Origin: an uncultured Oceanospirillaceae bacterium
GTDB taxonomy: Bacteria > Pseudomonadota > Gammaproteobacteria > Pseudomonadales > Balneatricaceae
DNA: 13,639 nucleotides
Direction: 5' to 3'
NCBI GenBank assembly: GCA_946221045.1
Contig: CAMIIY010000014.1
Span: forward strand, 1-13,639
The notes under the pieces were generated by a model. That model made no database searches, was not told the origin of the DNA, and was given only the letters and a program-made list of their open reading frames with translations. Of this stretch, positions 7,006-13,639 are shown piece after piece; the stretch's first letter is position 1, and every line of letters starts with the position of its first letter. Position numbers and translations under genes: made by a program.

Positions 7006-9297
7006 ATGACAATGCAAACCACCTTTGAAGGCGAAACGGAACGCCTGTCGCTGAAGGATTTTACCGAGAAAGCGTATCTGGACTATTCCATGTACGTGAT
7101 CCTGGACCGTGCCCTGCCGCATATCGGCGATGGCATGAAACCGGTGCAGCGCCGGATTGTGTATGCCATGTCCGAGCTGGGCCTGAAGGCGACCGCCAAA
7201 TACAAAAAATCGGCGCGTACCGTGGGTGATGTGCTGGGTAAGTTTCATCCCCATGGTGACTCTGCCTGTTATGAGGCGATGGTGTTGATGGCGCAGCCGT
7301 TCAGCTACCGTTATCCGCTGGTGGATGGTCAGGGTAACTGGGGTTCGCCGGATGATCCCAAATCCTTTGCGGCGATGCGTTATACCGAATCCAGACTGGC
7401 GCCTTATGCCGATGTGCTGCTGGCTGAAGTGGGGCAGGGCACGGTGGACTGGCTACCCAACTTTGACGGTACCCTTCGCGAACCTGCCATTCTGCCGGCG
7501 CGTCTGCCGAATGTGTTGCTCAATGGCACCACCGGTATTGCGGTGGGCATGGCCACCGATATTCCGCCGCATAACCTGCGTGAAGTTACCAGCGCCTGTA
7601 TCCACCTGCTGGATAATCCGGAGGCTGATCTGGATCAGCTCTGTGAGTTTGTACCGGGGCCGGATATGCCTACAGAGGCGGAGATCATTACCCCTCGGGC
7701 CGAACTCAGAAAACTCTATGAAACCGGTCGTGGTTCGGTGCGGATGCGCGCTGTGTATATGCGCGAAGAGGGCGATATCATCGTGACGGCATTGCCGCAT
7801 CAGGTCTCAGGCGCGAAGGTGCTGGAGCAGATCGCCGCGCAGATGCAGCAGAAGAAACTGCCCATGGTCAGTGACCTGCGCGATGAGTCAGACCATGAAA
7901 ATCCGACCCGGCTGGTGATTGTGCCGCGTTCTAATCGGGTCGATATCGAGCAGCTGATGGCGCACCTGTTTGCCTCAACCGATCTGGAACGCACCTATCG
8001 CGTTAATATGAACATGATCGGCATTGATGGTCGGCCACAGGTGAAAGATCTGCGCCGTATCCTCACCGAATGGTTAAGCTGGCGTACCGGCGTTGTACGC
8101 AGACGTCTGCAGCATCGTCTGGATAAGGTGCTGGAACGCCTGCATATTCTGGAAGGTTTGATGACCGCTTACCTCAATATTGATGAGGTGATTGCGATTA
8201 TCCGGCATGAAGATCATCCCAAACAGGAGCTGATGAACCGGTTTGGTCTGACCGCGGTGCAGGCCGATGCGATTCTGGATCTGAAACTGCGTCACCTGGC
8301 CAAGCTGGAAGAGATCAAGATTCGCGGCGAGCAGGATGAACTGGAGCAGGAACGTAAAAAGCTGCAGGGCATTCTGGGTTCGGATGAAGCGATGCGTAAC
8401 CTAATCAAAGAGGAACTCACCGCCGATGCTGAGCAGTATGGTGATGCACGCCGCTCACCGATTGTCTCCCGTGAAGACGCACAGGCGTTCAGTGAAAAAG
8501 ATCTGCTGACAGCCGACCCTGTGACTGTAGTTGTGTCAAAACAGGGGTGGGTTCGGGCCGCCAAAGGTCATGATATTGATGCGGAAGGCTTAAGCTATAA
8601 ATCCGGTGATGGCTTTAAACTGGCCTGCAAAGCCCGGGCAAATCAGCCCACGTTGCTGCTGGACAGTACCGGTCGCAGTTATACACTCGATACCCATAAT
8701 CTGCCGTCTGCCCGGGGGCAGGGGGAGCCGGTTACCGGCAAGATCAGCATGCCTAAAGGTGCCACCATTGAAGGTGCGCTGTCCGGCAAAGAATCGGATT
8801 ATCTGCTGTTGGCCTCGAATGCGGGGTATGGTTTTGTGACCCAGGTGGGCGAGCTGACCAGCAAAACCAAAAACGGTAAAGCCGCGCTGACGTTGCCGAA
8901 AAACGCGTTGGTGCTAGCGCCGTTGACTGTGCAGGATAAATCGACCCAACTGATCGCCTCTGTCACCAATGAGGGACGGCTGCTGTTGTTCCCGGTGGCA
9001 GAGTTGCCGGAACTCTCCCGAGGCAAAGGCAACAAGATCATCAATATCCCGTCAGCACGGGCGGCTTCCGGTGATGAAGTCGTGGTCGCGCAGGCCATTC
9101 TGGGGCCGGATGATGTGTTGTTGGTGTATTCTGGCAAGCAGTTCCTGCGCCTGAAGGGTGTGGACCTGGATCACTACAAAGGCGAACGAGGACGCCGGGG
9201 TAACCGCCTGCCAAGGGGATATCAGCGGGTGGATAAACTGGAAGCCGAGGTTCAGTCTGAGGCCAGTAATGGTTCAGCTGAAAGCGAACCGCAGTAA
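7006..9297 (+). CDS. parC: DNA topoisomerase IV subunit A
   Basis: A 763-residue cleavage/religation subunit of topoisomerase IV (E. coli ParC has 752). The winged-helix region has [11 protein letters not shown], the quinolone-pocket helix [12 protein letters not shown] and the catalytic tyrosine in AMRYTESRL, Tyr126 (codon at 7381). The QRDR positions equivalent to E. coli Ser80 and Glu84 are Ser86 and Glu90, the drug-sensitive residues. The coiled-coil tower ([18 protein letters not shown]) and a C-terminal beta-pinwheel follow. The ParC-type [19 protein letters not shown], with no GyrA box, distinguishes it from GyrA. ATG 7006 has only a weak GAAG element upstream, and a second in-frame ATG at 7012 is possible. 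The 40-base gap after the porin gene holds a short CTGT-ACAG hairpin but no T tract, so read-through from upstream is likely. Confidence 0.98.
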   Translation: MTMQTTFEGETERLSLKDFTEKAYLDYSMYVILDRALPHIGDGMKPVQRRIVYAMSELGLKATAKYKKSARTVGDVLGKFHPHGDSACYEAMVLMAQPFSYRYPLVDGQGNWGSPDDPKSFAAMRYTESRLAPYADVLLAEVGQGTVDWLPNFDGTLREPAILPARLPNVLLNGTTGIAVGMATDIPPHNLREVTSACIHLLDNPEADLDQLCEFVPGPDMPTEAEIITPRAELRKLYETGRGSVRMRAVYMREEGDIIVTALPHQVSGAKVLEQIAAQMQQKKLPMVSDLRDESDHENPTRLVIVPRSNRVDIEQLMAHLFASTDLERTYRVNMNMIGIDGRPQVKDLRRILTEWLSWRTGVVRRRLQHRLDKVLERLHILEGLMTAYLNIDEVIAIIRHEDHPKQELMNRFGLTAVQADAILDLKLRHLAKLEEIKIRGEQDELEQERKKLQGILGSDEAMRNLIKEELTADAEQYGDARRSPIVSREDAQAFSEKDLLTADPVTVVVSKQGWVRAAKGHDIDAEGLSYKSGDGFKLACKARANQPTLLLDSTGRSYTLDTHNLPSARGQGEPVTGKISMPKGATIEGALSGKESDYLLLASNAGYGFVTQVGELTSKTKNGKAALTLPKNALVLAPLTVQDKSTQLIASVTNEGRLLLFPVAELPELSRGKGNKIINIPSARAASGDEVVVAQAILGPDDVLLVYSGKQFLRLKGVDLDHYKGERGRRGNRLPRGYQRVDKLEAEVQSEASNGSAESEPQ

Positions 9298-9302
9298 AGT
9301 AA

Positions 9303-9331
9303 AAAGCCCGGTATCTGCCGGGCTTTGTTTT
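9303..9331. terminator. Bidirectional intrinsic terminator after parC
   Basis: A nine-base-pair perfect stem (AAAGCCCGG at 9303-9311 with CCGGGCTTT at 9318-9326) closes a six-base loop. T-rich DNA follows on the plus strand, and A-rich DNA precedes it, which reads as a T tract on the minus strand. It lies six bases after the parC stop and 17 bases past the stop of the convergent minus-strand gene, so it probably ends both transcripts. Confidence 0.9.
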
Positions 9332-9343
9332 ACTCTCTCGAAC

Positions 9344-10045
9344 TTAAAATAGACAATCAGTGCCGCCAATCGGGCTGGGATATACATCGACGTAATTGGT
9401 GCGCAAATATGCGGCGCAGGCGTTATATTCATCCTCTGAGCTTAGTGCGCGGCGTGGTCCGTCAAGGTACTGCTCGCAAAATCCTCCGGAGCCGGTCCAT
9501 TGAGTTCTCAGGACCCAGTAATTGCTCACAGCGGCATCCAAGAACTGCACAGTGACATAGTCGCTGACGCCTGAATCGATGATGCAATAGGGTTCTTGTC
9601 CGTTATACCCAGCAGGTGAGGCCAGACTGGCAAAATGATCCCAATCACTTTCACAAGGGCAGGGCCCTTCACCGGGTGGCAGATAGACTAGCCCGAACGG
9701 AATAAAAATCGACAGGCTGATGCTGCCTGCATCAGTGGTCAGGGCAATAACATAGTTCCCTGGCTCATCTACTGCGGCAGCAACCTCCGGCGTGGTTTCG
9801 AGCATCAGTAAATTATCAGACGAAGCGGGGTTCAGTGCCGTGTCAGCGCCCCCCAGAGTAACGGTGGCACTGGCGGTATCAAGATTCACGCCTTCAACAA
9901 GGAGCATCAGCGTCGAATAATCTATCTTTACGGAGTAAATCTCTGGCGCGGCAGCGGGTGGATTTTTCGGTGGTGGTTTTGCTGCATAGGCCAGTCCGGA
10001 TAACCCCATCCACAGCATTAAAAACAGCGTCCAGTATCGTTTCAT
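9344..10045 (-). CDS. Exported six-cysteine protein with IPT/TIG-like domain, function unknown
   Basis: A 233-residue protein. I take the start at 10045 because AGGAG (complement of 10052-10056) lies six bases upstream and the product then begins with a clean signal peptide: MKR, a hydrophobic stretch to about residue 18, and probable cleavage after AYA at residue 21. The open frame extends upstream to 10129, but that part lacks signal character. After a Pro/Ala-rich linker, residues 35-116 (PEIYSVKI, LLVEGVNL, ATVTLGG, PGNYVIALTT) look like an immunoglobulin-like IPT/TIG domain. The C-terminal half carries six cysteines at 129, 131, 154, 190, 210 and 231, an even number compatible with disulfides in the periplasm or outside. 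No enzymatic motif is seen. It converges with parC and diverges from the diguanylate cyclase gene. I do not recognise the full-length family. Confidence 0.8.
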   Translation of the reverse strand: MKRYWTLFLMLWMGLSGLAYAAKPPPKNPPAAAPEIYSVKIDYSTLMLLVEGVNLDTASATVTLGGADTALNPASSDNLLMLETTPEVAAAVDEPGNYVIALTTDAGSISLSIFIPFGLVYLPPGEGPCPCESDWDHFASLASPAGYNGQEPYCIIDSGVSDYVTVQFLDAAVSNYWVLRTQWTGSGGFCEQYLDGPRRALSSEDEYNACAAYLRTNYVDVYPSPIGGTDCLF

Positions 10046-10414
10046 GGGGCACTCCTGTGAGTAAATTTTAATCAGTAGGAGTTTCAGTATAGACAGCTCT
10101 CTGGCCGATAACGCACGGCAAGACCGCAACTGCGTGAAGGTTTTTCAAGCAGGTTACCTGCTGGGGCCGAGTTTAAGATGCTTTTAAGTTCCGGCCTCTA
10201 TGTTTCTGAGCCTGAGAGCGTTCATGTCTTGGTGTACAGATAAACAAACAGGTCACCAAATACTGAGTTCCGAGCCTGCTGCAGCACAGCATCCGACCTC
10301 AGATGAAGTACAGGCAACATGGCAAGAAACAAAAAAACGTTTAAACCATGGTTTACAAAGCCGGCGAACTTACTTAGTTTCGTTGCTACGTAATCGGTTG
10401 AAGGCGTTACTCAT
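10046..10414. other. Divergent intergenic region with dyad and possible promoters
   Basis: About 370 bases separate the minus-strand exported-protein gene from the diguanylate cyclase. On the minus strand TATACT (complement of 10086-10091) could be a -10 box for the exported protein, though its -35 is poor. On the plus strand TTTACA at 10352-10357 and TAGTTT at 10375-10380, 17 bases apart, could serve the cyclase gene. Both are weak calls. A perfect 15-base dyad lies at 10148-10162, and TTTAAG occurs twice 11 bases apart (10172 and 10183). An open plus-strand frame from ATG 10200 crosses most of the region without a good ribosome-binding site; its second half overlaps the cyclase gene out of frame. 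I see no riboswitch, including no GEMM-type c-di-GMP aptamer, and no RNA gene. Confidence 0.45.
10148..10162. repeat. Perfect 7-bp-arm dyad, possible operator
   Basis: AGCAGGT-T-ACCTGCT is a perfect inverted repeat around a single central base. The one-base centre and the absence of an adjoining T tract argue against a terminator and fit a protein-binding half-site pair. It sits about 100 bases upstream of the exported-protein start and about 250 bases upstream of the cyclase start. The bound factor, if any, is unknown. Confidence 0.35.
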
Positions 10415-11833
10415 TTGTTCAGCGTGGTGTGCGGCAGGTCTGTTGCAAAGAAAATTTTTATTATTGCCTGTGCCATGGGACTCTATGTTTTGCTGGCCAG
10501 TCACTGGATGCAGCGCCATGCCCAGCAACAGCAGCAGGCCCATGAAACCCAGCTGCAGCAGATGTCTACCCGTGCCCTGGCCAATACTCAGTCAGGCCTG
10601 GAAACCCGCTTAAGTGAACTCTCTCTCAGCATTGATCTGTTTGCCCGCTCAAACCTGTCGATTATTCAGGATCTGATTGAAAACCCCGATGCTGAAAGTG
10701 CCAACTATCATCACCTGCTGGCGTTACTGAAAAAGACCTATCCGGATGTGGTGGCATTTACACTGGCAAATGCAGAAGGCGACCCCATTCTGGAAGTGTT
10801 TCCGGGGTTGATAGGTCAGCCCTGTAAACACGATATTAAAGTCTTCTCTCGCCATCCTGCAGAGGGGATCAAGCGACTGCATCCCGATATGAAACTCAGC
10901 CACTTTGATGTGATGACGCAGTTGAATACCGGTGCGACAACGGTAATCTTTTTTGCCAATTTTCTGACCCCTATCATCACCACATCACTCAACACGTTCA
11001 GTGGTAATGACGTTGAGGTGATGCTTATTCATCGTGATGTTCCGAATATGATTGAATTCACGGAACAGGGTGCCAGAGGCGAGTACCGGCGTAACTGGCG
11101 GCTACAACCCGAGGAGCAGGCCCGTATCAGGCAGTCGGTTGATATCGAGGGCTCTCGCTGGACCCTGGTGGCTATGCCGCAGGAAAGCATCACGACCGAA
11201 CTGGCGCATCAGTTGGCACATGATCAGCAACATGCCCTGAATAGAGTGGTGATTGTGGGGATTGCCTGGTTGCTGCTCATGACCATCCTGGTGAATGCCG
11301 TGTGCTACCAGATGAGCCGTGTGCGCAACCGGCACCAGTCACTCGAAAAACAGGTGCATCACGATACGCTTACAGGGCTGCCAAACCGCTTATTACTGAT
11401 GGCGCGCCTGAAACTGACACTCGAGCATGTACAGCGTTCAGACGGTATGGCCGCAGTGCTGTTTGTTGACCTGGATGGCTTTAAACAGATTAATGATCAG
11501 AAAGGTCATGCGGTTGGTGACCGGGTACTGGAGTCTGTGGCGGACGCGCTAACCCAGCTGCGCAGTACCGATACCGTCTCCAGGCTGGCCGGAGATGAGT
11601 TTGTGGTGGTGCTGAATGATCTGAAAAACAAGACATCGGCAGAACAGATTGCGCAGCAGTTGCTGGATGAAATCAGCAAGATTCAGCAACAGATCGATTT
11701 GCCGCATGGCCTGACTGCCAGTATCGGCATTGCTTTTTACCCCGAAAATGGCACGACGACCGATGAACTGCTGGAATGTGCCGACCAGGCAATGTATCGC
11801 GCAAAAATGCAGGGTGGAAACTGCTTCTGTTGA
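10415..11833 (+). CDS. Membrane-anchored diguanylate cyclase (AGDEF site)
   Basis: Up to 472 residues. A first membrane helix (about residues 13-29, KKIFIIACAMGLYVLLAS) is followed by a Gln-rich stretch, a periplasmic sensor-like region of about 245 residues that I cannot assign by eye, a second helix (about 278-298, VVIVGIAWLLLMTILVNAV), and a GGDEF domain opening with HHDTLTGLPNR. The metal-binding FVDLDGFKQIND is intact. The signature is AGDEF (392-396), a variant known from active cyclases. The inhibitory RxxD site is present as RSTD (383-386), so product feedback is expected. Predicted role: making c-di-GMP at the inner membrane in response to a periplasmic cue. The frame has no ATG before the first helix. 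TTG 10415 (GAAGG ten bases upstream), GTG 10424 and GTG 10427 are the candidates, and the first is only a best guess. Confidence 0.88.
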   Translation: MFSVVCGRSVAKKIFIIACAMGLYVLLASHWMQRHAQQQQQAHETQLQQMSTRALANTQSGLETRLSELSLSIDLFARSNLSIIQDLIENPDAESANYHHLLALLKKTYPDVVAFTLANAEGDPILEVFPGLIGQPCKHDIKVFSRHPAEGIKRLHPDMKLSHFDVMTQLNTGATTVIFFANFLTPIITTSLNTFSGNDVEVMLIHRDVPNMIEFTEQGARGEYRRNWRLQPEEQARIRQSVDIEGSRWTLVAMPQESITTELAHQLAHDQQHALNRVVIVGIAWLLLMTILVNAVCYQMSRVRNRHQSLEKQVHHDTLTGLPNRLLLMARLKLTLEHVQRSDGMAAVLFVDLDGFKQINDQKGHAVGDRVLESVADALTQLRSTDTVSRLAGDEFVVVLNDLKNKTSAEQIAQQLLDEISKIQQQIDLPHGLTASIGIAFYPENGTTTDELLECADQAMYRAKMQGGNCFC

Positions 11834-11880
11834 TGGCAGTCGCCTGAGCCTTCGATGCGTATTATTTAGGATGGGGGAAA

Positions 11881-11921
11881 AGAAAAAGGCCTGCTCACAT
11901 AAAATGAGCAGGCCTTTTTCT
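11881..11921. terminator. Strong bidirectional terminator between cyclase and tRNA-Leu
   Basis: A 17-base-pair perfect stem (11881-11897 with 11905-11921) around the seven-base loop CATAAAA. The outer part of the stem is A-rich on the left and T-rich on the right, so each strand reads a GC-rich hairpin core followed by a T run. It lies 47 bases after the cyclase stop and ten bases beyond the tRNA 3' end, serving the two convergent transcripts. Confidence 0.93.
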
Positions 11922-11931
11922 TTAGATTCTG

Positions 11932-12018
11932 TGGTACCAGCGGCCGGACTCGAACCGGCACACCTGTTAGGGCGGGGGATTTTGAATCCCCTGTGTCTAC
12001 CAATTTCACCACGCTGGC
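11932..12018 (-). tRNA. tRNA-Leu (anticodon CAA)
   Basis: The 87-base minus-strand sequence folds as a class II tRNA: acceptor stem GCCAGCG with CGCTGGT, a D arm with AAATTGGTAGA, an anticodon stem GGGGA/TCCCC around TTCAAAA, a 15-base variable arm, a T arm GCCGG-TTCGAGT-CCGGC, discriminator A, and an encoded CCA (complement of 11932-11934). The anticodon CAA (complement of 11982-11984) reads UUG leucine codons. The D loop, anticodon loop and T arm agree closely with E. coli tRNA-Leu(CAA). The first acceptor pair is G1-U72 rather than G-C. It is transcribed alone from its own promoter and ends at the terminator shared with the diguanylate cyclase gene. Confidence 0.97.
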
Positions 12019-12034
12019 ACAGTGTGAGCTGCGT

Positions 12035-12062
12035 ATTATAGAAAGCTTACTGGCCGCGTCAA
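12035..12062 (-). promoter_or_regulatory. Sigma70 promoter of tRNA-Leu
   Basis: On the minus strand TTGACG (complement of 12057-12062) and a perfect TATAAT (complement of 12035-12040) are 16 bases apart. Transcription would start near 12027, a few bases before the mature tRNA 5' end at 12018. The match to consensus is what one expects for a stable-RNA gene. Confidence 0.88.
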
Positions 12063-12143
12063 TCAATCTCTGAACAGAACGCTTAAAAAATATTAACTGC
12101 TTAAAATTTGATCTGTCTCTTCCTGGTCTGCGTAGTGAGCAAT

Positions 12144-12166
12144 GGACATAGATGTAACCAATGTCC
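12144..12166. repeat. Inverted repeat in the leader of the CHRD-protein gene
   Basis: GGACAT at 12144-12149 and ATGTCC at 12161-12166 form a six-base perfect inverted repeat around 11 bases, with a smaller ACAT-AG-ATGT dyad overlapping its left half. It lies 28 bases before the start codon and upstream of the ribosome-binding site, so it could be an operator or a weak mRNA hairpin. The surrounding 12081-12193 leader is AT-rich, but I cannot choose a promoter in it with confidence. Confidence 0.3.
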
Positions 12167-12193
12167 CCAGTAAAAAATAAAGAGGATCAGAAC

Positions 12194-12733
12194 ATGAAAC
12201 ATCATGGAACAGAGCATAATAAACGTTCAGTCTGGGGTATTTTTGCAGTACTTATGGGTGCAGCAACACTGACCCATGCAGGTCATACCAATACCGTTTT
12301 GACCACTGATTTATGGGGTGGCGAACAGGTCAGCAGTGACGCAACAGATGAAAGAATGTTGGGTGACCCAAACGGCAAGGGCGAAGCCTATGTGTTTGGC
12401 ATTGATGGCGACCCTGAAACCCTCTGCTATGTACTGACAGTCGATAAAATTCAGACGGTGCCAGTGGGCGAGGGTATGGCTGCGCATATTCATATGGGTG
12501 CCAGAGGTGAAAACGGCCCGGTGGTTGCCAAGCTGGCAGGCCCGGAAGATGGCAATGCGGCAGATTGTCTGAGTGAATATGAGGCCGGGGATAAATTTAA
12601 TGGTGCCGCTCCGGGCATTGTGCAGCTCATTCTGGAAAATCCGGAGATGTTCTATATCAACGTACATAACCCGGATTATCCAAATGGTGCGATTCGTGGT
12701 CAGCTACGCTATCAGGATCCACACGATCATTAA
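12194..12733 (+). CDS. Exported CHRD-domain protein
   Basis: A 179-residue protein. ATG 12194 is preferred because AGAGG at 12181-12185 lies eight bases upstream and the product then starts with a signal peptide: KHH...KR, a hydrophobic SVWGIFAVLMGAATL stretch, and probable cleavage after THA at residue 29. An in-frame ATG at 12161 would add 11 residues without a ribosome-binding site. The mature protein is almost entirely a CHRD domain (named from chordin): GEAYVFGIDGDPETLCYVLTV, AAHIHMGARGENGPVVAKL (residues 97-114) and FYINVHNPDYPNGAIRGQL (153-171). Cys78 and Cys125 may pair. The molecular function of bacterial CHRD proteins is not established; the fold is assumed to be an extracytoplasmic binding module. 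The gene stands alone, with its own terminator at 12746-12790. Confidence 0.88.
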   Translation: MKHHGTEHNKRSVWGIFAVLMGAATLTHAGHTNTVLTTDLWGGEQVSSDATDERMLGDPNGKGEAYVFGIDGDPETLCYVLTVDKIQTVPVGEGMAAHIHMGARGENGPVVAKLAGPEDGNAADCLSEYEAGDKFNGAAPGIVQLILENPEMFYINVHNPDYPNGAIRGQLRYQDPHDH

Positions 12734-12745
12734 TTAATGTTCCGG

Positions 12746-12790
12746 GCCGGGCTCACAGGGGTGCCATGGACACCCGGGTCCGGCTTTTTT
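12746..12790 (+). terminator. Intrinsic terminator after the CHRD-protein gene
   Basis: GCCGG at 12746-12750 pairs with CCGGC at 12780-12784. An inner stem, GGGTG (12759-12763) with CACCC (12771-12775), closes a seven-base loop, and six T follow directly at 12785-12790. An alternative pairing of the GC-rich flanks is possible, but every fold ends at the same T tract. Confidence 0.82.
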
Positions 12791-12826
12791 GCGCCAGCCT
12801 GACCTTGCTTCATTTCTCCAGAGAAA

Positions 12827-12855
12827 CTGAAATACGCCCCCGCTTACGGTACAAT
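12827..12855 (+). promoter_or_regulatory. Probable sigma70 promoter of queA
   Basis: CTGAAA at 12827-12832 (four of six consensus -35 bases) and TACAAT at 12850-12855 (five of six -10 bases) are separated by 17 bases. A transcript beginning near 12862 would have a leader of about 30 bases before the queA ATG. The T-tract terminator just upstream means queA needs a promoter here. Confidence 0.65.
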
Positions 12856-12890
12856 GCGCGCCCTGATTCCAAGCGAGAGCGTTTAGACCC

Positions 12891-13639
12891 ATGCAGGTGT
12901 CCGATTTTGATTTTGACTTGCCCGAAGAGCTGATTGCCAGCCACCCGCTGGCGCAGCGCAGCGCAAGTCGTCTGTTATGTTTGGATGGCCCTAGTGAATC
13001 TATCTCGCATGGCCAGTTCACCGACATTCTGGACAAGGTTGAACCGGGTGATCTGATGATCTTCAACGATACCCGGGTGATTCCTGCCCGCCTGTTTGGC
13101 CAGAAAGAAAGCGGCGGCAAAATTGAACTGCTGATTGAGCGGGGTATTGGGGAACATCGCGCACTGGCGCATATCCGTTCCAGTCGGTCACCTAAACCCG
13201 GCGCAGCCCTGTTGCTGGAAGGTGGCCTCAGGGCAGAGGTGGTGGCCCGGCGCGATAATCTGTTTGAGCTGACTTTTGCCGGCAATGATAACCTGATCAC
13301 TTTGCTTGAAGCGCATGGGCATATGCCGCTGCCACCCTACATGAAACGTGAAGATCAGGACTCTGACCGCGAGCGCTATCAGACCGTATACAACAGTAAG
13401 CCAGGTGCCGTGGCTGCCCCCACCGCCGGTCTGCATTTTGATGAGCCCCTGCTGCAGGCGCTGGATAAAAAAGGTGTTAAACGTGCCTTTGTAACCCTGC
13501 ATGTTGGCGCGGGCACGTTTCAACCGGTGAAGGTTGATCAGATCGATGAGCATCGCATGCATGCGGAATATATCGAAGTCAGCCCGGAGGTCTGTGCCCA
13601 GGTTCAGGCCACTCAGGCAGCAGGCAAGCGGGTCATTGC
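12891..13639 (+). CDS. queA: S-adenosylmethionine:tRNA ribosyltransferase-isomerase (3' end missing)
   Basis: The first 249 residues of a protein usually about 350 long; the frame is open at the right edge. QueA transfers and isomerises the ribosyl group of SAM onto 7-aminomethyl-7-deazaguanine in the tRNA wobble position, giving epoxyqueuosine, the step before queuosine. Diagnostic stretches are [15 protein letters not shown] at the N-terminus, [25 protein letters not shown], the highly conserved [17 protein letters not shown], and [14 protein letters not shown]. The ATG at 12891 fits the family start (M-x-V-x-DFDF). The ribosome-binding site is weak, a GAGAG about 11 bases upstream. In many gammaproteobacteria tgt, yajC and secD follow; here that part lies beyond the window. 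A long open frame antisense to this gene is a shadow. Confidence 0.97.
   Translation, partial: MQVSDFDFDLPEELIASHPLAQRSASRLLCLDGPSESISHGQFTDILDKVEPGDLMIFNDTRVIPARLFGQKESGGKIELLIERGIGEHRALAHIRSSRSPKPGAALLLEGGLRAEVVARRDNLFELTFAGNDNLITLLEAHGHMPLPPYMKREDQDSDRERYQTVYNSKPGAVAAPTAGLHFDEPLLQALDKKGVKRAFVTLHVGAGTFQPVKVDQIDEHRMHAEYIEVSPEVCAQVQATQAAGKRVI

Noticed and set aside
9325..9555. Plus-strand open frame opposite the exported-protein gene
   Set aside because: It begins within a terminator, and the minus-strand gene has a good ribosome-binding site and signal peptide.
10148..10162. Dyad read as an intrinsic terminator
   Set aside because: There is no T tract on either side, and the one-base centre cannot form a stable hairpin loop without losing pairs.
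10046..10414. Possible GEMM c-di-GMP riboswitch upstream of the cyclase
   Set aside because: No aptamer core elements were found, and the one dyad has a single-base centre unsuited to a riboswitch stem-loop.
11730..12041. Plus-strand open frame running through the cyclase end, the terminator and the tRNA
   Set aside because: It is a frame shadow of the cyclase and crosses a strong terminator and a tRNA gene.
12734..13300. 188-codon minus-strand open frame antisense to queA and its leader
   Set aside because: The plus strand encodes a canonical QueA across the same bases; the antisense product shows no recognisable motif.
1..13639. Search for mobile elements, CRISPR repeats, toxin-antitoxin pairs or defence genes
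   Set aside because: No transposase, integrase, regularly spaced repeats or small paired genes are visible; the tRNA-Leu 3' end is not followed by an integrated element or a duplicated attachment segment within the window.

Overview
The window looks like a chromosomal segment of a free-living, probably marine-type gammaproteobacterium of the Oceanospirillales/Pseudomonadales kind. I infer this from the close match of NudF, YqiB, CpdA, YqiA, ParE, ParC, QueA and tRNA-Leu(CAA) to gammaproteobacterial sequences, from the conserved nudF-yqiB-cpdA-yqiA-parE order, and from the several c-di-GMP enzymes. Genus cannot be fixed from the sequence. Most of the window is housekeeping DNA. I do not see a mobile element, CRISPR array, phage or defence island.

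Layout: (1) 2-1150, the 3' part of an EAL-CBS-GGDEF c-di-GMP protein. (2) 1217-9297, a tightly packed plus-strand run: nudF, yqiB (DUF1249), cpdA, yqiA, parE, a beta-barrel outer-membrane protein gene overlapping the parE stop, and parC. It ends at a bidirectional terminator at 9303-9331. (3) 9344-10045 on the minus strand, a small exported six-cysteine protein with an IPT/TIG-like domain. (4) 10046-10414, a divergent intergenic region with a perfect dyad and an ambiguous open frame. (5) 10415-11833, a membrane diguanylate cyclase with an AGDEF site and an intact RxxD inhibitory site, starting without ATG. (6) A 17-bp-stem terminator shared with a convergent tRNA-Leu(CAA), which has a near-consensus sigma70 promoter. 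(7) 12194-12733, an exported CHRD-domain protein with its own terminator. (8) From 12891, queA (5' part), preceded by a recognisable promoter.

How the genes relate: the central run combines nucleotide clean-up (ADP-ribose hydrolysis by NudF, cAMP hydrolysis by CpdA), a small esterase (YqiA) and both subunits of the chromosome-decatenating enzyme topoisomerase IV. The outer-membrane protein between parE and parC has no evident functional link to topoisomerase IV and is the clearest oddity of the operon. The two GGDEF proteins flanking the run (one with degenerate inhibitory-site residues, one with a canonical site) and CpdA make the neighbourhood rich in cyclic-nucleotide signalling, but nothing in the sequence proves joint regulation. 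The least explained stretch is 9344-10414: an orphan secreted protein and the dyad-containing divergent region that may control both it and the diguanylate cyclase.
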